From Aphidius gifuensis (taxonomy: Eukaryota > Arthropoda > Insecta > Hymenoptera > Braconidae), in the NCBI RefSeq assembly GCF_014905175.1, contig NC_057791.1, forward strand, positions 8,070,492-8,134,491: 64,000 nucleotides of DNA. The letters are read 5' to 3'. The notes below the pieces were generated by a model that searched no databases, was not told the DNA's origin, and was given only the letters and a program-made list of their open reading frames with translations. Shown one piece after another: positions 1 through 11,739 of the stretch. Made by a program: the position numbers and the translations under genes. Each line of letters begins with the position of its first letter. Position 1 is the stretch's first letter.

Positions 1-600
1 GAAAAAAACTTTGTTTTTTTTTTTTTTTTGTTGTGATATCATTTGTGGAGTCATTTGGTCGTATCAAATTCAATAGATCCAGCCTCAAAATTATTGTTTT
101 GTATTTCTGACAAATTTACATATTCGTTTTGAGTTCGACACATACTTCACAAGAAGTTCTTACCAAAGAAACAAAAAAATCTTATGGTGTTAATAAATTT
201 TAAAGAAGTAGAGAGAGGGATATAGCGAGTAATAAAAAAGTATGAGAGAGATAAAAATTTTTCTGTCCTCAAACGTACAAACGCACAGTCGAAAAATTCA
301 TTTAATTATTAAAAATAAAATAAACGACTAAATAACTTGGTTTGTTTTTATAGCAAAGCTTGATACAATAGAATTTTAAATTATAAAAATTATTTATTTT
401 TATCGTCATCATCATATTTCAAATAAATTTTTAAAAGTTAGCGAGGGATGAGGTTACCTTTATTTGATGTATTAGGCTCGGTAGTGTTTTTGTGCTTTCA
501 ATTTTTTTTTTTTTTTCTGTATTATTATTTTTTTTTCCACACTTGACACAAGGCACTACCATGCCTCTCGATATTATCTGGTCATTCATTTCTTCATTAT
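1..600. repeat. Dispersed repeat, partner of 34285-34810
   Basis: The first 50 or so bases (a T run followed by GTTGTGATATCA) match 34285-34335. The end, with GGTAGT near 479 and GGCACTACCATGCC near 552, matches the hairpin at 34705-34795. The middle is diverged AT-rich DNA with no coding signal. Confidence 0.5.
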
Positions 601-737
601 TTATGTATTAAATTTGATCTTGTTTCTTCAATTCTCTTCATAAGAACTCAACTAAGAAATTATATATTAACTCATTAATTAAGAATATACTAAATTTCAG
701 GATATACCACTGAAAAACATTTTTTGGGATTGCGGAA

Positions 738-1318
738 TGTACACGGGGAGAAATCCGCAGCAAATAATGCTGTAGAGTATCAAACAAATTTTACTGTAGT
801 CTACTGGAAATTGAGAAGTTGCATGAGGAGGCCACCAGGATCCACTAGAATTTCCTACTACACTACAGTAATTTTAATCAAAACAAAACAAAAAAACGTC
901 ACAAAAAATTAAATAAAACCTTATTGTTTAAACATCAGAATAAAAATGTAACGTGTTTATTAATTTTAAAAAATAAACCATTTTATAATTTTCATGTGTT
1001 TCACTGCATTTTTATTTAGATTTATGAATAAAATAAAAACAATAAACTTTTTTAGAAGAGGTTAGGAACACACTTGATTTCCAATAAATATTCGTGTCAT
1101 CTGGCGGGAAAAACTGCTGTACACTACAGTAATTTCTGGCGTAAAGTATACCATTAACTCAAGACTCCCAAAAATTCCGGTAGACTACAGTAAAAAATTT
1201 AGATGAAATATAATAATAATCATTATAATAAGTGGGAATTAGTCGCTTTAATGACGTCAGCTATGATTTTTACGATACCACTACAGTAATATATGCTGCG
1301 GATTTCTCTCCGTGTACA
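738..1318. mobile_element. MITE with 25-bp terminal inverted repeats
   Basis: Bases 738-762 and 1294-1318 are inverted copies with one mismatch (core GAAATCCGCAGCA). The interior repeats the motif ACTACAGTAA or its complement at least five times, often close to the ends. No ORF of note lies inside. The outermost bases include TA on both sides, so a TA target is possible but not shown. It is a non-autonomous DNA transposon of unknown superfamily. Confidence 0.75.
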
Positions 1319-1475
1319 TATGTATGTATGCATCAAAAAATCATCCTTTCGATTTTACGGATAAGAATATGCTAGATAAACGATTGCACACAAGTGCAGA
1401 AATGGTCGAAAAAAAAAATTAAATTGTTTCCTACTCCAGTTCAAACTTTAATTTTTATCCAAACAAGCCACCAGA

Positions 1476-2066
1476 ATGTACTTCTATGTGAATCATCCAA
1501 TTACAGCCAAGCTAGCCAAGAATTTTTCGAAGATCCGAAAAATGCCCAATGATCATGTAACTATCACTATTATGAATGAAATAATACAAGTAGGTGATGA
1601 TTATAATGTAAAATGCCGAAAGAAATTTCCCAACAGCCATTGTCATCTTGCTTTAGATGAACTGATAACATCTTTGATTATCGAAAACGAAGGATATTTT
1701 AATAAGGAATGTGTTTATAACTTTCAAGTAAACATACAAAAATGTATCTATGAATGTCAATTTGATATTAAGAAATGGGGTTTTTTATTTGTTGGTCATT
1801 CTAAAACAGTGTCGTTTACAGTGAAATCAGTATCAGGTGAATCCCTGAATAAACCTACTTTTTTCAAATTCAATTCTCACCGTGTAGACATGAACAATCA
1901 TTCCTTAAAATCATCGAATTCAAAATTAGGATCAGCGAGATCGTTTTCATGTCGTTCAATGAATGCACTCATTAAATTTTTGCTGGTTGAACATCCATTG
2001 GGTAATTCAATATGGCACATATCTTTTGACATTCAGTCAAAGTTGAAAAAGAATAGAAGATTTTAG
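1476..2066 (+). CDS. Orphan ORF, 196 residues, unknown function
   Basis: An ATG-initiated ORF of 196 codons, with an in-frame TAA at 1449 upstream. This is long for such AT-rich DNA, where chance ORFs are usually under 90 codons. The product is basic and contains scattered cysteines (KCRKKF near residue 47, CVYNFQ near 79, KCIYEC near 89) and no signal peptide or membrane helix. A serine-rich stretch lies around residues 142-160. No transposon motif was recognised. It could be a young intronless gene, an exon of a longer gene, or a captured or viral gene. A faint likeness to MATH/speckle-type proteins was considered but no key residues support it. Confidence 0.4.
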   Translation: MYFYVNHPITAKLAKNFSKIRKMPNDHVTITIMNEIIQVGDDYNVKCRKKFPNSHCHLALDELITSLIIENEGYFNKECVYNFQVNIQKCIYECQFDIKKWGFLFVGHSKTVSFTVKSVSGESLNKPTFFKFNSHRVDMNNHSLKSSNSKLGSARSFSCRSMNALIKFLLVEHPLGNSIWHISFDIQSKLKKNRRF

Positions 2067-2329
2067 TACATAAATTATTAAGTAATATTCGTATTTTCAT
2101 TCAAATCATTCAACTGTAGATTGTATTTTCGAAAAAAAAACAACACTAGTTTCTTGTCCATTAAATATCGATGTTTGTTGATTTCATTAAAAAATGCTTA
2201 CGATATGACGAATAAAGTAAAATTGAATGAAAATGAGGAAAATATTAAATAAGTTAAGAGAAATTTTAAATTTATTAAATGTTTACAGGATTAAAAAACA
2301 AGTAATGAGATAAATCTTAATCAATTTGC

Positions 2330-2984
2330 ATGTTTTTAGTGTAAGTGGTCCTGCATAGTTAATGCCTGTGTGTGTGAAGGCTTGTGCAGGTGTAACTCTT
2401 GAGAGAGGTAGTTGACCCATATGCTGCTGTGCACGGATCCCCTTTGTCGAGAACACACTACACATTTGAGCACGTGAGACTCATTACTCGACCTTCCTTC
2501 TGTTGTGTCACCAATAACATTACCCCATTTTTCGCGTGAATTTTCATCCATTGATTGTACAAGTAGATTTCACAGGATACATTCAGATTATAAATAACTT
2601 CTGACTCTTGTGTGCCTCTCTGACTGTGCTTACGTTTAAATGAATTGACACAGCATTCCAAGGCTTACACTTTGGTAATGAACTTAGTCGATCAATGTGA
2701 GACTGTGCAATAAGACGGTTGTTCGCAAACTGTCTCGTTAACAATGACCAAGCTGTTTCTGGACCACCTTCAGACGGTGTTATGTTACTATTTATGTCAG
2801 CTGGTGTTCTAGTGACGGCAGTTTCCAAATAGTGTAATCTTGTTGTTTCTGAAATATCTTGACCTCTTATAACCATATTTGGATATATTGCCTTAAATTC
2901 TGGCAATTTTTTGTAATCACCACACGGAGAGAATTCCCCTCTGTTTTTCTGAGAGCAACACATAGTCGCCGGAATCAGTGACAT
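2330..2984 (-). pseudogene. BEL/Pao retrotransposon relic (gag fragment joined to integrase fragment)
   Basis: Reading leftwards from 2984, residues such as PEFKAIYPNM, LHYLETAV and AWSLLTRQFANNRLIAQSHI match the gag-like DUF1759 pattern of BEL/Pao elements. Towards 2465-2336 a different frame gives MGQLPLSRVTPAQAFTHTG followed by YAGPLTLKT, the integrase start typical of the same clade. Protease and reverse transcriptase, which should lie between, are missing, so an internal deletion fused the ends. Several frames are needed. No LTRs were seen. Confidence 0.8.
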
Positions 2985-2999
2985 ACAATGTGCATTTCA

Positions 3000-3577
3000 C
3001 TATTACGTACTCAGAAAATTCAAGTCAACCGCTGAGATTTTCTAAGCTTAATAGTGTCACCCTCGTTTTTTCTGATGGATATGTTTCAAAAAACTAACGA
3101 TAACCCGATAAAATCAGGTGGCATCCATTCATGTACTGCGTGTTGCATTATGATTTTCTCGAGATTTATTTTCGTTTATATATTCTAGTGAAATTCACAG
3201 AGCAGAACGAGACAAAGTAAAAAAAGCAACGTAATTTTCTCAAGCTTTACTTAATTTGACTCCGTCAATTTTGCCGAATCAGGCCGATGTTTTTTTTTTT
3301 TAAATATAATGCTAAAGTTAGGTTTAAATAGCTCGGGATTTTGATGAAATTCAGCGTACAGTCTAAATTTTTTCAAGGATAAGAATGAAAAAGTCGGGGG
3401 GAATAAGAAGCATGTAATTTTTGATATTTTAATTTATGTTTCAATTTTACGAGAAAAAAAACGTAGTTTTGATTTTTATGACAAAGGTCAGGGTTTTGAT
3501 AAAGTGATTGGGGGTAAATTTTGATTTTTTTTCGAGGGGTAGGAAGAGGAGATTAGAGGGATTAGAAACAAAAAAAA
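3000..3577. other. AT-rich stretch without recognised features
   Basis: Low-complexity A/T runs and no ORF above background. Nothing supportable was seen. Confidence 0.5.
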
Positions 3578-3650
3578 GATCTGGTAACGTGTGTTGGGGC
3601 TGGTGGCCAGCAATACCCATTGGAAATTAAAAATTTTCAATACTCCGGCT
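3578..3650 (+). repeat. Short dispersed repeat, inverted copy at 21661-21731
   Basis: Begins GATCTGGTAACG and ends TTTTCAATACTCCGGCT. The reverse complement occurs at 21661-21731 with moderate divergence in the middle. Confidence 0.7.
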
Positions 3651-4037
3651 AGGGCCATGGTGGCCGTGTTATTATTATTATTTCTATTTATTTATTATAC
3701 TCAACATGATATTCTCCCAATTACAGAGTCATACGTTCATGTAAATTGCAATATAGTTGAAGTGTACAGTATTTTTGACGGCAATTGCCGAGTTCGTTCC
3801 CGCTTCCCCGAAATGCCCGAATTAATTTTGGAGAGCGGGGCACGTTTATTCGAGATCGTTCCAAAAAAAAAATCCGAGTTCGTTCCAATCGTTCCCCCTA
3901 CCGTGTCCCCTCCACTTTGCCAGTTCGATTTTTTCCAAAGACCGAATTTAACCGAGTCTAGCCAGTGCAGCACGATTTGTAATTCCACCAACCATCGATC
4001 AAGCATGCCCGAATCTAACCGAGTCTACCCGGTGTAG
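3591..4037 (+). other. 148-codon ORF across repeats, probably not a gene
   Basis: The frame opens with a non-ATG codon inside the dispersed repeat at 3578-3650 and ends inside a direct repeat. Residues 25-37 are a hydrophobic LLLLFLFIYY run that could mimic a membrane segment, but it derives from a TTATTATTATT microsatellite. The downstream part translates repeats of CGAGTTCGTTCC. I list it only because it is long; coding is doubtful. Confidence 0.15.
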
Positions 4038-4047
4038 CACGACTTTT
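3943..4047 (+). repeat. 68-bp-spaced direct repeat pair
   Basis: Two copies of about 37 bp (3943-3979 and 4011-4047) share AACCGAGTCTA and GCACGA, with five to six differences. Confidence 0.7.
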
Positions 4048-4049
4048 TA

Positions 4050-4530
4050 GTATTATTAAGATTTTATTGATTAATATCAAATATTAATACTTCATTAATT
4101 GACTTATTAATTACAATACCAATTTATTAATTAGTTTATTAATTAATTAATTAATTTTAATTGAGATTACTATTTAATATAAAGTTTGACTTTTATATAT
4201 TGACATAGATATCGAATTTATTTTCTATGCGGTTATTTATTTTATAAGCAAAAAGTTACTAATTATGACTCATATTCGAAGAAAATGAATATAAATAATG
4301 AATAATTGATAAAAAAAAATGATATATTTATAACATACAATATGCATAGATGTATAAATAAAGTATTTATTTTATTATATTATTATTTATTTTTGTTATT
4401 TCATTATTTATTATTGAATTTCTTATACTATATTATATATTGACCTTTATTTTTACTCTATTTTACTCTACTACATATTTCAAAAAATATAAATGTACAT
4501 ATTAACGGATAAATAATATCATGTGATAAT
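4050..4530. other. AT-rich low-complexity DNA
   Basis: Dominated by TTAATTAATT and TATTATTTATT strings, with no supportable gene. Confidence 0.6.
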
Positions 4531-5110
4531 ATCAGTAAATATAAAGAAAAATTTAGACAAAAATAGGAAAATATCGAAGAAAAATGAGGGAATATAAAGA
4601 AAAAACGTTAAATATGGGAAAACATCAGTAAATATAAAGGAAAAATTACTGAATATAAAGAAAAAATCGCTGAATATAAAGAAAAGTCCGATAATTATGA
4701 GAAAATATAAAAGAAATATCAGTAAATATCAAGGAAAACTGACTGAATATAAAGAAAAATACGATATATATAGAAAAATATCAGTAAATAAAAAGGAAAA
4801 TGTAGAAAAAAATATGTCAATATCAAAGAAAAATCAGTAAATATAAAGAAAATTACGATAAATATAGGAAAATATCAATTAAGTTCCCCCCCCCCCCTCC
4901 AACCATAGTAGATCCCTCGAAAATCCCTTAATAAATCTAAACACGATGAAATGGGAAAATATCGGGGAAACATTAGTAAACATAAAGGAAAATATAGAAA
5001 AATATCGCAAAATATCATGGCAAAATCACTGAATATAACGAAAAATATGATAAATATGGAAAAATGTGAACGAAAAACCACTGAATATATGTAAAAAAAA
5101 TATGATTTCA
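4530..5110. repeat. Degenerate tandem array of about 25-bp units
   Basis: Units resemble AATATCAGTAAATATAAAGA with varied A-runs and repeat more than 15 times. A C8-10 run near 4887-4896 interrupts the array. Confidence 0.75.
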
Positions 5111-6380
5111 ATTATGTTACCCCCTCTTAATATGCGAATGGAAATCTAAGAGAAATTATCAAATAAATCACAAAAAAAAATAAAAATGAAATGACAAGTT
5201 TGAAAAAAACAGAAGAAAATGATACAATATACTTGACCTAAGATATAATAATGTGGAGAATAATCAGAATCCATTTCAGTCAAATTAAAAAACAACATAT
5301 AACAACCAAAAATTAATGACATAAAAATAAAAACAAAATTAATCCAACAACATCATATCATCAATAGAAAAAAAAAGACATCTATTTTTAACCAATTTGA
5401 AAACAGATACAACGAAATTTTTGAAATCATAAGCCAATAAAATCAAAATAGGTAAAAGAAAGAAGGGAACAATCCAAAATCCAAGAAAAAAAAATAAAAC
5501 TGAGTGATAAAAACACAACAAAAAATACATTGATGAAAAAGAAAATTAAAAAAATAACAGATTTAAAATTAAACACAATATGGTAAGTCAAAAATTAGAA
5601 ATGAATATAATTTACATAAAAAATTAAATTAAAAATTCAATACAGTGATACAATTCGAGCACGAATTATAAATAAAAGTGAAATAAAGGAATGGAAAAAC
5701 GAACGAGAAACTGGTAAAAAATTTACGATGGATATATGTGATGAGAGTGACAAAATAAGATGTATTTTTTTTTTGGAGAAGCTGCAAATAAAGATCATGG
5801 ATTGATTGAGGTACCGTTATTAATAAAATATGTATGAAACGAAAAGGAAAATTATTAACTTATGATAAATTATTAAATATTCGAGTTGAACAAAATATAT
5901 ATGATCACTAAAGGTTTAGTGAGAAAAGTTAATAAACAAAAGATAATAAACAGAGGCTAATATAAAATTCGAAGACGATGAGAAAAATGAAAATATAATA
6001 AAGATTAATTTCCAATTGAAAAAATACAAGAAATCGTCTACCAAATAATTCATGTGCAGGTAAAATTATTTTAGCAAAAAAAAAAAAAAACTTCTCAATG
6101 CTGATAATGTTATTATATAGATATCACCGCAGTCATAATAGCAATAAATGAAGTAGAATTTATATATGCAATGACAGGATGGTTATTAAAAAAAAGAACA
6201 ATAACATTAGCAGACGACAGTGATTATGAAGTGTAATAAAATTTGAATAAAAAAAATTTAATAAACCAAGTAAAGATACTAAACTTACTAAAGAAAATAT
6301 GGAAGGAACAAACAAAATGATAAATAATTTTCAGTTGTAACAGTAATCATTGTAACACTAGAGAATAAAATAAATTTGTA
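5111..6380. other. A-rich DNA without recognised features
   Basis: Very A-rich on the plus strand, with no ORF above about 60 codons that looks coding and no repeat partner noticed. Confidence 0.5.
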
Positions 6381-6422
6381 ATCATGAATTTCAATAAAGA
6401 AATTAAAATTCCCCCCGCAGGG

Positions 6423-6452
6423 CAGGCACAGTTGCTTCAGCAACTGTTTCAT
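6423..6452. other. Small hairpin beside the LINE 3' end
   Basis: CAGTTGC and GCAACTG form a 7-bp stem around TTCA, next to a GC-rich patch in AT-rich DNA. It lies just downstream (minus strand) of the LINE ORF stop and could be part of its 3' UTR structure. Confidence 0.4.
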
Positions 6453-6523
6453 CATTTTCTTTTTCATATATTATTAATTATTATATTATTAATTTATTTA
6501 CTATTTTGTTTTTTAAACCCTAT

Positions 6524-8400
6524 CTATAGTTTAATTGATTGTACATTGGCTTTGTTAAGTAGTCGTTGCAAATTTTTAACTAAAAGAATTTTGTAACTTA
6601 ATAAGTAATCAATTGTGACACCAGATTCAACGATGAACCAATTAACAGTCCGAGCAAGTCTAGTAGATGGAGTACCATCTTCAAATTTTGTTTTAGATAT
6701 TTTTGTATATAATTTATTGATATCATTACTTCTTTGCCTACCCTTTGTGATAGGTGACAAGTTGTTAATTAATTGATCAGCCCTAACAGCCTCATTCAAT
6801 AATTTGATGCACAGTGATACCATGCTACACCTTCTTGAGATATTTAAATGATTGATTTTGTATTTTACATTTATTTGTGTACAGTCTGACCCCCTGGAAG
6901 GATACAGTCCAGTATCAATATAATTTTCAAACTTGAGCATTCTACGTTGTATGGGTTCGAGACGTTAACTTGTAGTGATATTAAGATCACCACACATAAT
7001 GACACCAGACTCAAGTCTTGATTTAATAAAAGCATTATATAATACATACTAAGATTTGCTTGGAAGAGTATTCCTAGATCTTTACAATTAAATACTCTTT
7101 TTAGTGGCTGTCCATTTATAGTGTAGTTATACATTATTGGATATTTATTTTTTGTGTATGTACAAACATGACATCTATTTACATTTATAATTAGACGCTT
7201 TTTCCTACAATTATAAGTGAAAGTATCAATAGATTGTTGCAAGACACGACAATCTTCTGTATTTTTGATAGTAATGAACAACTTTGCATCATCAGCATAC
7301 ATGAGATACTGACTAATAATATTTTCATTAATGTTATTGACATATAAATTGAAGTTTATTAATATTAAAAAGAAGTGGCCCAAGGTTAGACCCTTGTGGC
7401 ACACCTATTGATGGCACATATGGCTTGAATACAAAATTGTCCATTACAACAACATTTCTCCTGTCAGAAAGATACGAGTGTAACAATTTTATTACCAAAT
7501 TGGGCAATCCAAGTTCAACCAGTCTCTCTATTAATAATATCGTATTTACTTTGTCAAAAGCCTTTGAAAGGTCTGTGTAAACAACATCAACTTGTAGATT
7601 TTCTATGGAAGGTGGATATATATACTGTAATAATGTGAGTAAGTTTGTAGTTGTAGACCTACCAGGATAAAATCCATGTTGCCAGGCAGCAATTTTGTGA
7701 CCAATAAGGTTAAAAATAAAGGTAGATACACCCCTTCAATGACTTTTGACAAAGCTGATGTGATAGATATTGGTAGCATGGTATCGATTTTTCAAAAACC
7801 CTTAGTATATATTGTATATTTCAGATAAAATTTCATCAGGTGTACCAAGTGAGTGAAGCAAAGACCAGTTCGCAAAACTTATGTCATATAATAGTAATTC
7901 AATATTAATTCTGTTGCAATCAAAATTGAGAAATCTCTTGTTACACATGACATTTTTATTGACATTTGAGAAATCATCTATGAAACTATTATTGTTATAA
8001 TTAATCCTAGTAGTAGCACAATTATTAGTGATACAATTATCATTATTTAAATTATCTTTATAATCTTCATTTTGAATTATAAATTGAAATGGTGGGTGAG
8101 CCACATCAATCCTTGTAAGAATATCATCTGGTTCTACTATTATTATATTACTATTTGATAATATCAAATCAAGTATATTGCTTTTGTAATTTTTAAAGAT
8201 ATTAAATTGTGTCAGTTGGCATTGAGCAAGTTTTTCAGTGCATTTACTCTATTATTATTAGCCATTAAACCACACAGTTTAGTTGGATGTTCTTACACTT
8301 AATATTGCAAGTTGTAGGCAATATTAACAAATCATCTGTTGCCATTAGATGTGCACCAGTGCACTTCTTTTCTTCAATATTCTGTGAGTACCATTTATTA
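6524..8400 (-). pseudogene. Non-LTR retrotransposon (LINE, Jockey/CR1-like) relic
   Basis: On the minus strand, 8290-7802 encodes the end of an apurinic-like endonuclease (DLILSNSNI, then IDVAHPPFQF). About 7770-7400 gives LSKAFD-like and GVPQGSNLGP-like reverse-transcriptase blocks, and 7404-6871 continues with MYADDAKLF, the catalytic YADD block. From 6940 to 6524 lies the C-terminal part (KFENYIDTGLYP, RRCSMVSLCIKLLNEA) typical of Jockey/CR1-type proteins. At least three frameshifts and a short deletion between endonuclease and RT make it inactive. The 5' end is lost somewhere beyond 8400. Confidence 0.85.
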
Positions 8401-8469
8401 GTCTCAATACCAAGTCTTTCTCTCCTTTGTCTTGTCTCTCTCTCAATTCATCTCCTTTTTTTCTTCTTG

Positions 8470-8671
8470 TTGAAACCTTATTCAGGATACGTCAAGGTTT
8501 CCTGTTCTTTTTCTGAACAGGATTGGATAAGGTTACCTGACTTAAGGAAATCGTAAGGTGTCCTGACCAGGTTCGGGTCAGGAATGAGTCAGGTTCCCTG
8601 AATAAGGAATCCTGATCCGTTTCTGATCAGGGTTTGAGGTCAAATAGGGCATCCTGAAAATTTTTCCACTC
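8470..8671. mobile_element. Family I element, truncated: one terminus
   Basis: Bases 8521-8671 are almost identical to 42992-43146, the right end of the complete family I copy, ending CCACTCGGG. Only the last array units and the terminus remain. The left side runs into the LINE-bearing segment. Confidence 0.85.
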
Positions 8672-8689
8672 GGGTGCGCACGCAGAAAA

Positions 8690-9240
8690 ATGTTATGCGA
8701 TATTGTAAATAAAATTATTTTTATAAGTTTTTCTTTTTCTGGTAATAAAGTTCGTGAAAAAAGCGATGGAGAGAGGGTCAGGAAAATAGCCGTTCAGAAT
8801 GGCTTCTCGAAATGGGCGGTTTTTTTTGTAATACGGCATTTTCAATAACTTCCGACGAAATGCTCGTAGAGACTTCTCATTAGGCTCAAACTCAGCGTCA
8901 TTCAAATTCTCATCACGCTCTAACAGATCCAGCTCCTTATTAATTTTTTTTTTTTTAGGTAAAATACATCAAAATCGAAAAATGAAAAAAAATTATTTTT
9001 TTTTTTTTTGTCTTCCTCAAAAATCCATAGAAAAATTATTTTATATACAGGTGATGAGTATTTAAAAGACGTATTTTTCGAGCTCGACATAAAGTCGCTG
9101 CGATAATTTTATCGAGAGTTATCGATTGCGTAACGTTACGCTAACAATGTAATAACAACGGGAACCTCGATAACTCTTGATAGAATTGTCGTAGTGTTTT
9201 TGTATATAGCTCAGAAAATGCGTGTTCCAAATACCATATA
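8690..9240. repeat. Dispersed repeat related to 52700-53300
   Basis: Shares AATACGGC, CAGCGTCATT-like and GATAATTTTATCGAG blocks, in the same order, with 52925-53300. A 70-codon minus ORF here is a shadow of the repeat. Parts also resemble the family V repeats (TCTCATTAGGCTCAAA). Confidence 0.55.
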
Positions 9241-9284
9241 TTTATGGAATCATTCTTCTTAGAATTCTTTTAAAAAATGGAATC

Positions 9285-9930
9285 ACCATGGAAAGTAGTA
9301 AGGAAAAGCAGCTAAGGAAAAGATAGAGCCGAGGAATTAATGCAGCCAAAACAAATTATGTGGCAAGCTACCTTAATTCCTCAGCAATATCTTTCCCTTA
9401 GCTACTGCTTTTTCTTCGACATTTTTTTTCTTCAAAAAATTGAATTACATGTCTTTAATTCATGAAATAAATGGAAAAATATCAAGGACAAGCAGTAGGT
9501 GAAAAAAGGATACAGCTAAGAAATTAATGTTGCCTAAAACTTAATTTTTCTGGCACTATGAATTCCTTAGCTACACATTTTTCTTGGCTTCTGCTTGTTC
9601 TTGGGATTTTTTTTTATTCAATTCATGAAATAAATGTAATTTTATTTTTGAAAAATAAAAGTGTCCGAGAAAAAGCAGTAGCTAAGAAAAAAAAGCAGCT
9701 AAGGAATTAATGTTGCCAGAAAAATTATGTTTTAAGCAATATCAATTCCCCAACAACATCTTTTCCTTACCTACTCCTTGTCCTTGAAATTTTTATTTAC
9801 TTAATTAATAAAATACATGTAACTTTATTTTTTAAAATCAAGAATGTCCAAGAAAAAACTGTGGCTAAGGAAAACATGTTGCTAAGGAATTAATGTTGAT
9901 TAAAACATAATTTTTCTGGCAACATTAATT
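9285..9930. repeat. Tandem array of four self-complementary units (family IV)
   Basis: Each 185-bp unit (about 9290, 9478, 9658 and 9838) contains AGCAGTAGCTAAGGAAAA-like sequence. Roughly 60 bp later comes its reverse complement (TTTTCCTTAGCTACTGCTT), with GGAATTAATGTTGCC and its complement nearer the centre. The fourth unit is cut short. Single units recur at 23459-23530 plus 25274-25320, 27537-27690 and 43520-43640. Confidence 0.8.
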
Positions 9931-10470
9931 CCAGCCTATCCCATTGTTTGTAGGACAGATAACATCAGTTGAATCCACATATGTGATTTTGCATAACATC
10001 AGATATTAGTTGGATTCACCTCTTTATGCAATTAATTTGGCTTACCAAATTTATTGGGCGTGAGAATGCCAATATCCTCGAGTGAAATTAATTTGGATGT
10101 TCCTTCAAATTGCTGGGTACCAAATAAACCCACGTGACACTCTAAATTAGTCTACACTTTAGCTTATCAGTAGAGCTTATTTGAAATTTATCAACGATAC
10201 CGAGTAACTCAGTTGATACGATAAATTTCAACCTCACTCATATGATAATTAGTATTTCTTTTTTTTTTTTATAACGTCGCATAATACTTAAAATTACAAT
10301 TTTATGTTCTAACCTTTCATTATTTTCAAAATTGATAATTTATTATTTCTTATAATAACTGCATGAATATAATTTATGAAAGTCACAATCTGAGTATTAT
10401 TATTATTACCGGTATTATCATTATTTTAATTATTACATTACTATAGTGTTTTAATTATTTATGAATGTAA
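9930..10470. other. Unassigned intergenic DNA
   Basis: Moderately complex DNA with a weak direct repeat of GTTGGATTCACC-like words near 9970-10020. No gene or RNA is recognisable. Confidence 0.4.
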
Positions 10471-10476
10471 ATTACT

Positions 10477-10695
10477 ATGGCAAATCAAACTCATTTCTGT
10501 TTTGATTGTCAATTCAATTTCGGTAACATACAAGAATATTTAGAACATACTTTGCAAACTCATAGAAATTCGGATAATTTTATGTATGGAGTGAAGACTG
10601 ATTCACATACATTTTGCGCAAAATCTTACCGTTCATACAATGTTTTTCGAAAACATATTAAAAAACACATTAATCATTTAATTTTGTTTCCCTAA
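10477..10695 (+). CDS. C2H2-type zinc-finger fragment, 72 residues
   Basis: Starts at ATG with MANQTHFCFDC. Residues 8-11 form a C-X2-C pair, followed by H-X4-H (HTLQTH, residues 25-30). A second, weaker finger follows, with C48 and HIKKH near residue 63. The pattern matches N-terminal zinc-finger modules of proteins repeated across insect genomes, but only this short piece is present and a stop follows. It may be an exon or the start of a degraded gene, because a CGATAT-rich repeat begins right after the stop. A related broken module lies at 60695-60967. Confidence 0.45.
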   Translation: MANQTHFCFDCQFNFGNIQEYLEHTLQTHRNSDNFMYGVKTDSHTFCAKSYRSYNVFRKHIKKHINHLILFP

Positions 10696-10704
10696 ATTCT
10701 GTTC

Positions 10705-10850
10705 AGTGATGCCGCGATATCACGATATGACGATATGATACAATATGGAGGTGACGATATCCGATACGATATGGGTTTTCATATCGTATGGTCAAGACGA
10801 TATATCCCATATATCGTTCATATCGACGATATGACATTAGTTTTTCCATA
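10705..10850. repeat. CGATAT-rich repeat
   Basis: At least ten CGATAT or ATATCG words in 140 bp, beginning CAGTGATGCCGCGATATC. This could be the end of a hAT-like element, but no matching opposite terminus was found. Confidence 0.6.
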
Positions 10851-10859
10851 ATATTAATA

Positions 10860-11400
10860 ACAAGTATTGAAAATTATGAAATGAAATAAATTCAAATTGA
10901 ACGAACAATTCTTTTTTCACTTAAAAAAAAAAAAAAAATATTTCATTAAATAAACAATTAAACTTCGACCATTGAAAAAAAAAATATATAAGTCTAGAAT
11001 GTTGAGTGTCTCAATTTTTTTTTCTTCAATTTTGCAACATAAGTTATTGTTGTACAGTCAAGACCTCTTGGTATCAATTTTCACTGACAGAGTTTATTCA
11101 TTAAAATGACCTCCAAAAAACCGTTAGAAAAAAAATAGAAATCATCTGTGTCTGCAACATTTTAGAGTTTTATTTGTTGACAAAATAATTTTTCAAGGAA
11201 AAAAAAAGAAAAAAAAATATAGTCAAGTGCCCCAAGTTGCACCCTAAGTGTTCCGTAGGAAGTTTTTTTAAAAATTTTTTTAATGTTTTTTATTTATTTC
11301 TATTTAAAAAAAAAATGACCATTTTTTTGTCTTGTTTTCATTTTAAAATTGTTTATTTTCGTTGATAAGGAAGGAAGAAAGAAAGAAATAAGGAATAATA
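10860..11400. other. AT-rich stretch, nothing recognised
   Basis: Homopolymer A and T runs only. Confidence 0.5.
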
Positions 11401-11738
11401 TACACAGAAATAATTTACTAAATTAATCAAATCGCAATAAATGAATGGTAAATTTATGATATGGTCTTATGTTTCTATATTATAACATTTTAATATACAA
11501 TTTATTAATATTTTTTTTTTGTTTTAATTACAAAGAAAAGGTTTTCTAATACTGTCAGTTGAAGTTTTTTCGTACAATCCGAATATCAATTGAAGTATTC
11601 AATTTCATATTTCCTGTTTTACATTGCACAGAAATAATTTACTTAATCAATCAATTCGTAATAAATAAATGGTCAATTAATGTTTTGATATGGTTTTTAA
11701 CATTTATCAATATTTTATTATATAATTTATTAATAGTG
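11400..11738 (+). repeat. Direct duplication with about 226-bp period
   Basis: 11400-11511 and 11626-11738 share ACAGAAATAATTTACT, AATAAATGAATGG-like and ACAATTTATTAATA-like blocks in order. A 72-codon ORF through the second copy is a by-product. Confidence 0.65.
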
Positions 11739-11739
11739 T

